Shown piece after piece: positions 17,966 through 25,347 of a DNA stretch of 40,711 bases. Position numbers and translations under genes: made by a program. The stretch comes from a virus. The notes beneath the pieces are model-generated. The model had not been told where the DNA came from. It worked only from the letters and a program-made list of their open reading frames with translations, and searched no databases. Location: positions 1 through 40,711 of IMG/VR virus record IMGVR_UViG_3300005613_000152, one strand, 5' to 3'. Position 1 is the first letter of the stretch, and every line of letters starts with the position of its first letter.

Positions 17966-18160
17966 TCAACCAATACGAACGGTCAGATCAGGATAAACCC
18001 AAACAGGTCGTTTATTGCGAGCTGCAGTTACATATTGCTCATAAACAGCAGGCTTTTCTTTCTTAAGTCGATTGATGAGTTCATCCATCTTTGACTTAGG
18101 TGCCTCTTCATTTTTAGCCAGGGGTTCCGGCTGCTTCTTGGGTTGTGCGGATTGAGTCAT
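17966..18160 (-). CDS. Small basic protein between portal and scaffold
   Basis: A 64-residue frame starts at an ATG inside the 3' end of the portal gene (47-nt overlap) and stops 2 nt before the scaffold ATG. It is Lys/Pro rich (QPKKQPEPLAK) with a C-terminal PVWVYPDLTVRIG segment. An upstream in-frame ATG at 18220 is possible but deeper in the portal gene. I do not recognise the family. The tight stop/start spacing supports it being real. Confidence 0.6.
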   Translation of the reverse strand: MTQSAQPKKQPEPLAKNEEAPKSKMDELINRLKKEKPAVYEQYVTAARNKRPVWVYPDLTVRIG

Positions 18161-19700
18161 TTTCAGCTTTAACAAGTGCGGCTTGTTTGGCTGGATCGTT
18201 ATTAGGATCCTGCATAGCAAGCTGTTGCTGCATCATCATAGCTTGTTGTTGCTCTTCTGCCATGAGTTGTTCCTCAGACTTAATAAGCTTATAAGTATCA
18301 AGACCATCCGAGGCAGCAAGTCTAGTAATCAGCTCGCGGCTATTAACATAACGTGCCATGACCTCTGGGCCAAGTGTTCCAGCAATCGTTTGAAGAAACT
18401 CAATAAGTTTAATCTTGTCATTACCTCGACCAAGAGCATCGAGACCTGTAGTGATCTGAGGTTTGACAATATCTTTAGGCAGTTTAGGAAGGCGACCTTG
18501 ACGCTCCATGAGAGCCATCTTCCTGTTAACAAGAGGCAACTGAAGCTCAACACTAAGAATTGAATAAATACCACCAAGACCTGCTTCAAGTTCCTGTGCA
18601 ACCATTTTGATTTCTTCTGCTGTAACGCGATCACGTCCAGAAGTCCCAGCTTGAATTGCACTGTTTAGCAAAAACGAAAAGCTAAGCCGTTGTTCGATAC
18701 GAGCAATAGTATTTAAAGCAACCGTAAGATCAGCTTGCTTTTGCATTTGCAGCGGAGCCACATCATTTGGGTTACCTGCAACAATTGAGCCGTTGGAAGC
18801 CCTAGCAAGTGCATCAGGTCGAGTAGTGCCGTTTGGATTACAAAGAAAGATAATCTTTGCTGCTGCTGCAGAACCCTCAACAATTGCTTTTGAAAGATAC
18901 TCAAGGCTTTTAAGATCTCCAAGAAGTTCCTCAACATAACCACGGCCATAGCTTTCATGAGCTACTCGGAACATCCTCAAAGGAATCCAAGGGCTTTTCT
19001 CAATAGGAACAGAACCTTTCTTTCCTACTTGTTTTCCGTAAGCTTCTTGATACCAATTACATTTGTTCTTTTCATAATCCCACTGAACGTAGGTATAAAG
19101 AAACACACTTTTATCTGCAAATTTTCCGTCAACAGTTTTTGGTGCAGTACCATCTGGTAGCAAATCAGGATCTACTTCTTCTCGTACAACTACTTCAAGA
19201 ATGTTTCCTTCTGGATCCCTATTAACAACAAAAGACTTAAGTGGATAAACCCTTGTGCCGTTTTCTGCAACGTACAACAAAGCGTTACCACCAATAATTA
19301 GGTGCTTTAAAGCTTCAAACAAAGCAGTGCGATCACCAGACTCCTCAATGTCCCGCATTACGGAACGTTCCATCAAAGCAAGCTGTTGATCAAATTGAGA
19401 TTGAAGTTCTTTGTAATTATCTAGTTCTTTTTGAAGCTTCATATCGTCTACAGAAAGACGAAAGAAAGCTTGATTGGGTGGTAGCAAAGCAATCAGTAAT
19501 TTGCTAGCAAGATTATTAACACCACGAGCACCAAGACCTTGGTAAGTAGTTTGAATCTTGGTGTAAAAATTTTTACCTGTACTCCTATCGTTATCGGTAA
19601 TAAGAGTCGGCAAGGTGTATTTACTACACTCGATAGCACGATCTAGATACGTAGATTTTTCAGGCTCAAGAGCCGAGTATCGAGCTGCTGCTTTAGACAT
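18114..19700 (-). CDS. Portal (head-tail connector) protein, gp8-like
   Basis: The 528 residues match T7 gp8 (536) in size and position. Family-like segments include YSALEPEKSTYLDRAIECSK at the N-terminus, TKIQTTYQGLGARGVNNLASKL near residue 50 and RDRVTAEEIKMVAQELEAGLGG near residue 360. The protein forms the dodecameric ring through which DNA is packaged and ejected. It overlaps the upstream coiled-coil gene by 8 nt. Confidence 0.95.
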   Translation of the reverse strand: MSKAAARYSALEPEKSTYLDRAIECSKYTLPTLITDNDRSTGKNFYTKIQTTYQGLGARGVNNLASKLLIALLPPNQAFFRLSVDDMKLQKELDNYKELQSQFDQQLALMERSVMRDIEESGDRTALFEALKHLIIGGNALLYVAENGTRVYPLKSFVVNRDPEGNILEVVVREEVDPDLLPDGTAPKTVDGKFADKSVFLYTYVQWDYEKNKCNWYQEAYGKQVGKKGSVPIEKSPWIPLRMFRVAHESYGRGYVEELLGDLKSLEYLSKAIVEGSAAAAKIIFLCNPNGTTRPDALARASNGSIVAGNPNDVAPLQMQKQADLTVALNTIARIEQRLSFSFLLNSAIQAGTSGRDRVTAEEIKMVAQELEAGLGGIYSILSVELQLPLVNRKMALMERQGRLPKLPKDIVKPQITTGLDALGRGNDKIKLIEFLQTIAGTLGPEVMARYVNSRELITRLAASDGLDTYKLIKSEEQLMAEEQQQAMMMQQQLAMQDPNNDPAKQAALVKAENDSIRTTQEAAGTPG

Positions 19701-20370
19701 TTAGACCACCAAGTTGTGTACCAGTAGAAACAGTTTTACCACCAGGAGTACCACCACCGCCAATAGCAAGAGCAGAACCCAGGGAAACACCAGTACGCAT
19801 TGAAGCTGGAGTACCTACCCGACGCCTCACACGTTGAGTAACTGGCGGTGTAGCTTGCTGCTGCATTTGAATAGAACTTTGAAGCTGTCGCTGTTGTAAA
19901 GCAAGTTGAGAAGAGGCTTTAGCTTGAGCAATTTGCTTTTGAGATAAAGCTTTTGATTGAGCAATTTGTTGTTCAGCAAGCTGTTGTGCTTGTGAAATTT
20001 GAGCTTCAGAAGCAGCTCGGGATTGAGCAAGCTGAGCTTCAGAAGATGCTTTTGCTTGCTCTAGTTGACGTTGAGAAGCAACCCTAGCTGATTCTGTTTG
20101 TTGCTGAATAGACAGTGTGCGACTGCGGAGAGCTTCAAGTTCTTTTTGAGAAGCTGCAGATTGTTGAGCAAGAGAAGATCGCATCTGCTCCTGAGCTTTA
20201 ATTGCTGCAGATCGAGTAGCTTCTGCCTGTTTAATAGCAGCTTGAGTGCTTGCCTTTTGAATCTTTTTAGTTTCTTTAAACTGCGATGCTTGCTGTTCAC
20301 GCGCTTTATATGCGGAATAAGCACCAAGACCAGCGGTGGCAAGACTAACAATTGCGTTAAGCCAATTCAT
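19693..20370 (-). CDS. Gln/Ala/Ser-rich coiled-coil protein with GGLNV end (gp7-region virion protein?)
   Basis: The 225 residues begin with a short hydrophobic segment (MNWLNAIVSLATAGLGAYSAY), then a long coiled coil at 25-165 built from repeats like QAKASSEAQLAQSRAASEAQ. An Arg/Gly tail ends GTQLGGLNV. The neighbour at 20536-21291 has the same plan and ends TPTGLNI. T7 gp7.3, encoded just before the portal, also ends GGGINI after a basic Gly/Ser tail and is an ejected tail protein. I infer a gp7.3-like role; the coiled-coil DNA repeats could also evolve rapidly. Confidence 0.7.
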   Translation of the reverse strand: MNWLNAIVSLATAGLGAYSAYKAREQQASQFKETKKIQKASTQAAIKQAEATRSAAIKAQEQMRSSLAQQSAASQKELEALRSRTLSIQQQTESARVASQRQLEQAKASSEAQLAQSRAASEAQISQAQQLAEQQIAQSKALSQKQIAQAKASSQLALQQRQLQSSIQMQQQATPPVTQRVRRRVGTPASMRTGVSLGSALAIGGGGTPGGKTVSTGTQLGGLNV

Positions 20371-20539
20371 ACTTGCTCTCCTCTTGCAACTTAAATTGCT
20401 CTTTTAAATGCCTTACAACAGAAACTTGTCCAGCATTAAACCAAATAAGCTTCTCATCCATACTAAGATCAGGAGCTTTATCTGGATACATCTGTTCTAA
20501 ATATTCAATAATATCAGGATCAATGTAAGGTTTATTCAT
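20357..20539 (-). CDS. Conserved small phage protein (YIDPDIIEYLEQMYPD)
   Basis: A 60-residue acidic protein lies between the two coiled-coil genes, overlapping the first by 4 nt (ATGA) and the second by 14 nt. Its opening PYIDPDIIEYLEQMYPDKAPDL resembles a small conserved podovirus protein found just before the portal gene. Function unknown; the overlaps and sequence character make it a likely real gene. Confidence 0.75.
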   Translation of the reverse strand: MNKPYIDPDIIEYLEQMYPDKAPDLSMDEKLIWFNAGQVSVVRHLKEQFKLQEESKYELA

Positions 20540-21291
20540 ATATTTAATCCTGTAGGAGTAATTGAACCAGGTGCAGTACCAGAATAGCCACCAACAGGAG
20601 CACCAACAGTAAGACGAGTTCTAGAAACCCTTGGCTGTCCTACAGGAGTTTTAGGTCTTTCTGCAGAAGTACGCATCTGCTCAGGAGAAGAAACTTTTTC
20701 CTTTAAAGCAGAAGTTGCTGAAACTTGTTGTGCTGTTTTAGCTGCTGTTTGTTGACGTTTAGAAATTAGCTCAGCTTGCTGTGTAGCGGCTTCAATTTTT
20801 TGAACAGTTTCCCGTTCAGTAGCTGCAATTTCAGCAAGAGTCTTTTCTTCGTAAGCTTTTTGTTCTGCAACGACTTGTTTTGCGTAAGCATCTTGAGCTG
20901 CTGCTGCTTGTTGAGCTGTAGATTGAACACTCAAAAACGCTTTTTGTGCTGCTTCTACTTCTGCTGTAGACCTAGCAATAGCTTCTTGTGTAAGCCTTTG
21001 TTGCTGAGCAATTTCTTGAGCATATAACTGTTCTTGACGAGTTAATTCTTGTTGAATTAAACCGCCGTAATAATTCTCAAATTTTTGAGCTTCTTGATAA
21101 TAAACAGAGCCAAGGTTTTGACCACTACCAGTGAGAACTAAATTTTTAAAAGGATTAATAATTCGAGGATCATTAGCCTTTAAACGTCCAGCATCTTCGC
21201 CAAACTTACTTCTTGCCCAATTCATATAAGAAGGAAAGAAAGTTTGTCTAGCGTATTGATCAATTAAAGATTCTCTGGTAGGAAAAGCCAT
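20536..21291 (-). CDS. Second Gln/Ala-rich coiled-coil protein with TGLNI end
   Basis: The 251 residues comprise a folded-looking N-terminal 75 (RESLIDQYARQTFFPSYMNWARSKFG), a coiled coil at about 80-200, and a basic tail VSRTRLTVGAPVGG ending TPTGLNI. The tail resembles that of T7 gp7.3. It follows the RNR R2 gene by 18 nt and is likely the first gene of the virion block. Role as tail-assembly or ejected protein is inferred from position and tail. Confidence 0.7.
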   Translation of the reverse strand: MAFPTRESLIDQYARQTFFPSYMNWARSKFGEDAGRLKANDPRIINPFKNLVLTGSGQNLGSVYYQEAQKFENYYGGLIQQELTRQEQLYAQEIAQQQRLTQEAIARSTAEVEAAQKAFLSVQSTAQQAAAAQDAYAKQVVAEQKAYEEKTLAEIAATERETVQKIEAATQQAELISKRQQTAAKTAQQVSATSALKEKVSSPEQMRTSAERPKTPVGQPRVSRTRLTVGAPVGGYSGTAPGSITPTGLNI

Positions 21292-21309
21292 GGCTCTGTT
21301 TGTTCTTTA

Positions 21310-22026
21310 TTAAGCGTAGCTTGGTAGATCAGAATTACTCATTTCAAAAAACGCAGGCATACGAGCCCGTTGAGTTTCAATAAGACCCTCAGCACGTCCT
21401 GCATACATCAAACTGTCGCTTTGATCCAACCAAAACTGACGATCAAGATGTTTGTCTTCTGATTTACCAAGAGGTTGCATCACCCAATTAATAGTTGCTT
21501 TGCGGAGCTTATCAAGAGAAGGACTGACAGTAAGCCCCAACTCACGACAAACAAGGCTATTGGTAGCAACGTGAACTTGTTCATCACGGCTAATGTCTGC
21601 TGATACCGTTCTCAGTCCGCTGTCTCCACAGAAGCGAAAGAACGGGAGGAGAACAAAGAAGATAGCTCTCTCAGCCACCATTGCTTTGAGTACGGTGTGG
21701 TCTGGATGAGCGATCCAAGCTTCTTTAAGGCGTCGTGCTTCCTCTTCAGCTTGTGGGTCAACACCCAATGCTGCTGCTGCATATCCGAGAGCTGTGTCAT
21801 GTTTTTCCTCATCTTTGATGTTTGACAAAAGAACTTCACGCGATGCTTCAGGAACTTCAGATTTAAGAGCTTCGTTAATAAATTCTCCAACAGGAAGCTC
21901 AAGTTGACGAAGAGCCAAAGCGCGATAAAGCGTTTCTTCTGCTCCTTCTTTGAGCTTGCCTTTGGTTTGTTTAACAGGAGTCCAGGTACGTTTCCGGGAA
22001 AGAAGTTTTTGATACGGGTTCATCAT
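21310..22026 (-). CDS. nrdB: Ribonucleotide reductase small subunit (R2/NrdB-like), short form
   Basis: A 238-residue ferritin-like helical protein, much shorter than E. coli R2 (375). Two ExxH pairs are present: E73/H76 in DEEKH and E149/H152 in RDEQVH. With E119 (AERAIFF) and E43 or E48 they supply a dimetal site. The position four residues after H76, where E. coli has the radical Tyr122, is Leu80; the nearest tyrosine is Tyr82. It is coupled to R1 by ATGA. Two in-frame ATGs at 22026/22023 fit best; one at 22041 would overlap R1 more. Confidence 0.8.
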   Translation of the reverse strand: MMNPYQKLLSRKRTWTPVKQTKGKLKEGAEETLYRALALRQLELPVGEFINEALKSEVPEASREVLLSNIKDEEKHDTALGYAAAALGVDPQAEEEARRLKEAWIAHPDHTVLKAMVAERAIFFVLLPFFRFCGDSGLRTVSADISRDEQVHVATNSLVCRELGLTVSPSLDKLRKATINWVMQPLGKSEDKHLDRQFWLDQSDSLMYAGRAEGLIETQRARMPAFFEMSNSDLPSYA

Positions 22027-23420
22027 TCGGCACAATCGCATTGAGGTCCAACACTTTCCCCCGCAAGAATTTGACTCAGATAATCATCAACATTTACATC
22101 CTTTAAAGCGGCGTAAGCGTCTGTTTTATCCTGAGTATCTGACATTACTTGAAGTGAGTAATACAAACTTTTCAGGGGGGAGTTAATCCATCGTGCCATA
22201 AATTGACGGTCCATTGTTGTCATATCTGACCACCAATTCATAGAAATTGCGTGAGCTTTTTCTGTGCTATCCATGAGTCGTTGCCACTCACAATTAAGCT
22301 CAAAAAATACATCCCAACCAACTTCTTCTGCTGTCTCACATTTGGGATTGAACTTATAACTTTGCACTCCCAAAGTAGAACTATCACGATCTACTTCTCT
22401 GCTAATAGGTGGAGAAATCTCAGGTGCTGTAGTAAACCCCTCACGATCCACATAACGATAAGCACAGGAGGCTGTAGGAGCCACGGTAAAGGCTCGTGAC
22501 ATCTTGTACTCATCAGCCACCTTAGAGGCCTCTTGGAAGCCATCGTAGAGGGCTTTGGCGAGCTGCTCTGCTTTGGTATCCAAAGAGCCAACACCAAGAT
22601 TTTGACGACGCAAAGCCGCTACAAACTCTTCATATTTAATACCTTCAATAGCCAAAAGATTGGCAAGACCAAGAACACCAAGACCAACTTGATTATCTTT
22701 TCGTGTGTAAATACCAGATTCATTTACACCTGTCTTTTTATAAAGCTCACAAAGAAACTTCATGCCATCAACAAAAGCTTTAGAAATGTCTTTAATTTCT
22801 GTAATGCCAAGGTTGACGTGAGTAAGCAAACAAGTATCACGAGATTTCAAAAGAATCTCTTGACACACATTGGAATAAATTCGTTCGCCGTTTTTGTCGT
22901 ATTGCTTTTTAACAATCCAAACATCACCCTTGCGGGCAGCATCCATAATTGCAGCTAGTTTATCTGGCTCGTTAATAACGTTTGAATCCACGTTGACACA
23001 GCGCTTAATCCAAGGAATCCGAGCACGATCGTAATTAACAAACTCCAAAATGTCAGGATGATCTGCGTCAAGATGAGCGACAATTGCACCATTGCGGTAA
23101 GTACCACCACGACGAAGAATCTCATTAAATTTGGAATAAATCTCCATAAACCCACAAGGCCCAGAAGCAATCATTCCGTGCTTATTTTCTGTTCCTTTTG
23201 CACGAAGCTTTGAAAGGTGAATAGCTACACCTGCTCCGTAACGAAGAGCCTTACTAGCAAATTGCCAAGAACCTTCAAGACCATCAGGATTTTCATCCAT
23301 TGTGTCTTCAACTACAAAAACTGTGCAGCTAACTGGGTAGCGGCGTGTCGGGTTTTTGATCCAGCTCTCCACTCGGCCCGTCATTGCAATTGCTGGATTG
23401 AGCGATTCTTTGTTCTTCAT
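22023..23420 (-). CDS. nrdA: Ribonucleotide reductase large subunit (R1/NrdA-like), minimal class I
   Basis: At 465 residues it is far shorter than E. coli NrdA (761) and lacks an ATP cone. Active-site features are visible: Cys in YPVSCTVF (E. coli C225), Cys and Glu in SNVCQEI (C439, E441), Cys before LLTHVNLG (C462), the APTASCAYR phosphate loop, paired tyrosines in KSLYYSLQ (Y730/Y731) and a C-terminal CDC for re-reduction. The tyrosine pair argues for class I, working with the adjacent R2, rather than the monomeric class II enzyme of many marine podoviruses. It makes dNDPs for phage DNA. A second in-frame ATG at 23384 is an alternative start. Confidence 0.88.
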   Translation of the reverse strand: MKNKESLNPAIAMTGRVESWIKNPTRRYPVSCTVFVVEDTMDENPDGLEGSWQFASKALRYGAGVAIHLSKLRAKGTENKHGMIASGPCGFMEIYSKFNEILRRGGTYRNGAIVAHLDADHPDILEFVNYDRARIPWIKRCVNVDSNVINEPDKLAAIMDAARKGDVWIVKKQYDKNGERIYSNVCQEILLKSRDTCLLTHVNLGITEIKDISKAFVDGMKFLCELYKKTGVNESGIYTRKDNQVGLGVLGLANLLAIEGIKYEEFVAALRRQNLGVGSLDTKAEQLAKALYDGFQEASKVADEYKMSRAFTVAPTASCAYRYVDREGFTTAPEISPPISREVDRDSSTLGVQSYKFNPKCETAEEVGWDVFFELNCEWQRLMDSTEKAHAISMNWWSDMTTMDRQFMARWINSPLKSLYYSLQVMSDTQDKTDAYAALKDVNVDDYLSQILAGESVGPQCDCAE

Positions 23421-23634
23421 TTTTTAATGCGTTTTCAATTGCGGTGGTTACAAATTCTTCCCAATCTTCATGGGATAAAAGATTGAGAGGTTCTAGCTCT
23501 GGATGCTCATTGGTATCCCAATAAAAGGTAATACCTAGATCTCCATTTTCGTCTTCGGTTTCATCGCAAACACCATAAACAAACTGCCAAGCTTCTTTAG
23601 GTATTTGAAAAACGATGCTTTCATAGTTTTTCAT
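23329..23634 (-). CDS. Hypothetical acidic protein upstream of R1
   Basis: The 101-residue frame starts 4 nt inside the MazG gene end (ATGA-type junction) and overlaps the R1 start by about 90 nt. Residues 1-75 are acidic and look folded (IPKEAWQFVYGVCDETEDENG); the last 25 are low complexity and coincide with the R1 overlap, as though the original stop had been lost. I do not recognise the family. Confidence 0.65.
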   Translation of the reverse strand: MKNYESIVFQIPKEAWQFVYGVCDETEDENGDLGITFYWDTNEHPELEPLNLLSHEDWEEFVTTAIENALKNEEQRIAQSSNCNDGPSGELDQKPDTPLPS

Positions 23635-23966
23635 AAATCAGTCAAATTTGGTGGTTCGTAATTTGGGCCTTTTTGAACTTTTCCGTTCTTTTTAACAAAC
23701 GGAAGTTTTGAATAATTTGAAGTAGCTATCCTTTGGAACGCTTCATCAGGGTCAACATCTAAAGAATGAAGAAGCCCATAAACAACCCACAAAACATCAC
23801 AAGCTTCTTTAATTACTTGTGGTCTTGTTTCGTGCTCCCAAGCGTGAAGGAGTTCATAAAACTCTTCTTCCACAAAAGTTAGCTGTTGATCAGGATCTGG
23901 ATTTTTGATCTGATCAGCTTCAATCATCCAATTTTTGACTGTTGTTGAGTTGGAACTCGGATTCAT
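23631..23966 (-). CDS. mazG: MazG-like nucleoside triphosphate pyrophosphohydrolase
   Basis: A helical protein with the all-alpha NTP-pyrophosphatase signature: an EEEFYELLHAWE helix and KEACDVLWVVYGLL, supplying the acidic Mg-binding residues (ExxE and ExxD). The tail KVQKGPNYEPPNL is typical of phage MazG-like proteins. It would hydrolyse (d)NTPs or (p)ppGpp-like nucleotides, and in cyanophages is thought to adjust host nucleotide pools. Start uncertain: ATGs at 23966 (111 aa, chosen) and 23927 (98 aa) are both plausible. It clusters with RNR and DUF3310. Confidence 0.85.
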   Translation of the reverse strand: MNPSSNSTTVKNWMIEADQIKNPDPDQQLTFVEEEFYELLHAWEHETRPQVIKEACDVLWVVYGLLHSLDVDPDEAFQRIATSNYSKLPFVKKNGKVQKGPNYEPPNLTDL

Positions 23967-24228
23967 CTGATTCAAGAATTGCTTTGTAAATTCTGCTGTT
24001 GTTTGTTTTGTTTTCGTATTCCTCAGTGCGTTTAATGAGGCGTTCGAGATACCACTTTGCTTTTTTAAGATCTTCACAACCGTTTTTGTGTTGATACCTA
24101 GTTACGTATTTAATTACGTTTCCTTCTAAAAAATCAAAAGCGTGGCTTTCAATGTAATCAATACATTCAATTACTCCTTCGTCAAAGGCGTAGTGGTGTG
24201 GGTTGATGGGATCTGAAGTGGAGTCCAT
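23920..24228 (-). CDS. DUF3310 family protein
   Basis: The 102 residues contain the DUF3310 pattern PINPHHY..GVIECIDYIES, FLEGNVIKYVTRY and EDLKKAKWYLERLI. The family is widespread in phages and usually sits with nucleotide-metabolism or replication genes; biochemical role unclear. It overlaps the exonuclease end by 58 nt and the MazG-like start. The C-terminal 25 residues are Asn/Ser/Glu rich. Confidence 0.9.
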   Translation of the reverse strand: MDSTSDPINPHHYAFDEGVIECIDYIESHAFDFLEGNVIKYVTRYQHKNGCEDLKKAKWYLERLIKRTEEYENKTNNSRIYKAILESDESEFQLNNSQKLDD

Positions 24229-24950
24229 AGTTGCAATTCATTAAAGGTGTACTCAGTGTTTCGGAGGATTCGGGCAAGACGAGCTTGAACCAAAGCATAA
24301 GACTCGCTAAGGTTCTTCTTTTTGTACTGTTCTTTTACAGTTCTCCATGCGGAAGATTCTGTAAAGTCTTTTTCTGTAATGAGCTTTTCCGCTGTTTTTG
24401 GTCCAATCCCAGGACAACCAGGATAGCCATCAGTGGAATCGCCGGTAAGAATCTGACGATAAAAATAGACATCAGCTTGAAGTTGAGAAATGTTATAAAT
24501 ACTACCTTCGTTATCCAAATGGAGACCTGGAATTTGTTGAAGATCTTTATCGCCAGACCAAATCACAGTTTCATCTGAAAACCTAGTACCTAAAACACCC
24601 AAAACATCATCTCCTTCTAGGTCATACCAGCACTCTGAGGGATACGTTTGTTCCGCCCAAGTTCTAGTTGTTGAAAACCCAACAGGTTTACGACGGTGAT
24701 AACTCACTCTGTTTCCTTTGTAAGTGGGATCAACTTTTTTACGAAAGTTTGTTTCCGCTGTCCAACACAGGGTTACTTTGTTAGCTTTAGCTTGCTTCTT
24801 TTTGTGTTCAAGAAGATCAGTAAACATAAGCTTTGCTTCTTTTAAAGGAAGATGCGTCGTAATGGTGTCTGGGCACCATTCAATTTCAACTTCGCAGCTA
24901 GCTACCGTTTGATACAGCAGCATATCTGCATCAAGCAGCAGCCAAGTCAT
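24171..24950 (-). CDS. 5'-3' exonuclease, T7 gp6-like (FEN family)
   Basis: The 259 residues start MTWLLLDADML, whose first Asp begins the FEN metal site. Further acidic clusters are in DLEGDDVLG and IWSGDKDLQQIPG, and a helix-hairpin-helix lies in GYPGCPGIGPKTAEKL, which grips duplex DNA. T7 gp6 removes primers and degrades host DNA. The start is fixed by a strong GGAGGT 4 nt before ATG at 24950; an ATG at 24974 has no such site. It lies next to PolA and endonuclease VII. Confidence 0.93.
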   Translation of the reverse strand: MTWLLLDADMLLYQTVASCEVEIEWCPDTITTHLPLKEAKLMFTDLLEHKKKQAKANKVTLCWTAETNFRKKVDPTYKGNRVSYHRRKPVGFSTTRTWAEQTYPSECWYDLEGDDVLGVLGTRFSDETVIWSGDKDLQQIPGLHLDNEGSIYNISQLQADVYFYRQILTGDSTDGYPGCPGIGPKTAEKLITEKDFTESSAWRTVKEQYKKKNLSESYALVQARLARILRNTEYTFNELQLWTPLQIPSTHTTTPLTKE

Positions 24951-25347
24951 TAGTACCTCCGTGTTGGTGTGCATTAAGCATATTCTTTCGTTCTAAGTAG
25001 TCCAGAGCTTTTAGGACACCTTCTGTATTGTCACCAAGCTTTCCCAAAGCAACGTTGCAATCGCTACAAAGCCAGCCTCTGAACTGCTGTGTTTTATGGC
25101 AATGATCCAAAACTAATTTTTTAACCTTTCCGCAACATTCGCATGTACTGTCTTTTGGTGGAGGGTTTTGTTTTCGTAATTTCTTCCGATTTTTACTGTT
25201 TAAATTGTTACAAATTTTGCAATGAGGATAAAACCCATCTGCCTTTTGCTTGTCTCTACTAAAAGCAGTTGAGGGTTTTTCTTGCTCACAAATAGTACAA
25301 GTTTTAGTGGCACTCTGCCCAATTATTTCCGATTTTGTATTCAGCAT
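24931..25347 (-). CDS. Recombination endonuclease VII (HNH/His-Me finger)
   Basis: From ATG at 25347 the protein has 138 residues. The C-terminal half has the endonuclease VII pattern: CECC zinc ligands, LVLDHCHKTQQFRGWLC with catalytic DH.H, then CSDCN. An N-terminal zinc-ribbon-like pair (CTIC and CKIC) precedes it. The T4 enzyme (gp49) resolves Holliday junctions and branched DNA before packaging. The window also encodes a T7-type endonuclease I, so two junction nucleases coexist. The start overlaps the polymerase end by 44 nt and no good Shine-Dalgarno is visible. Confidence 0.85.
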   Translation of the reverse strand: MLNTKSEIIGQSATKTCTICEQEKPSTAFSRDKQKADGFYPHCKICNNLNSKNRKKLRKQNPPPKDSTCECCGKVKKLVLDHCHKTQQFRGWLCSDCNVALGKLGDNTEGVLKALDYLERKNMLNAHQHGGTNDLAAA

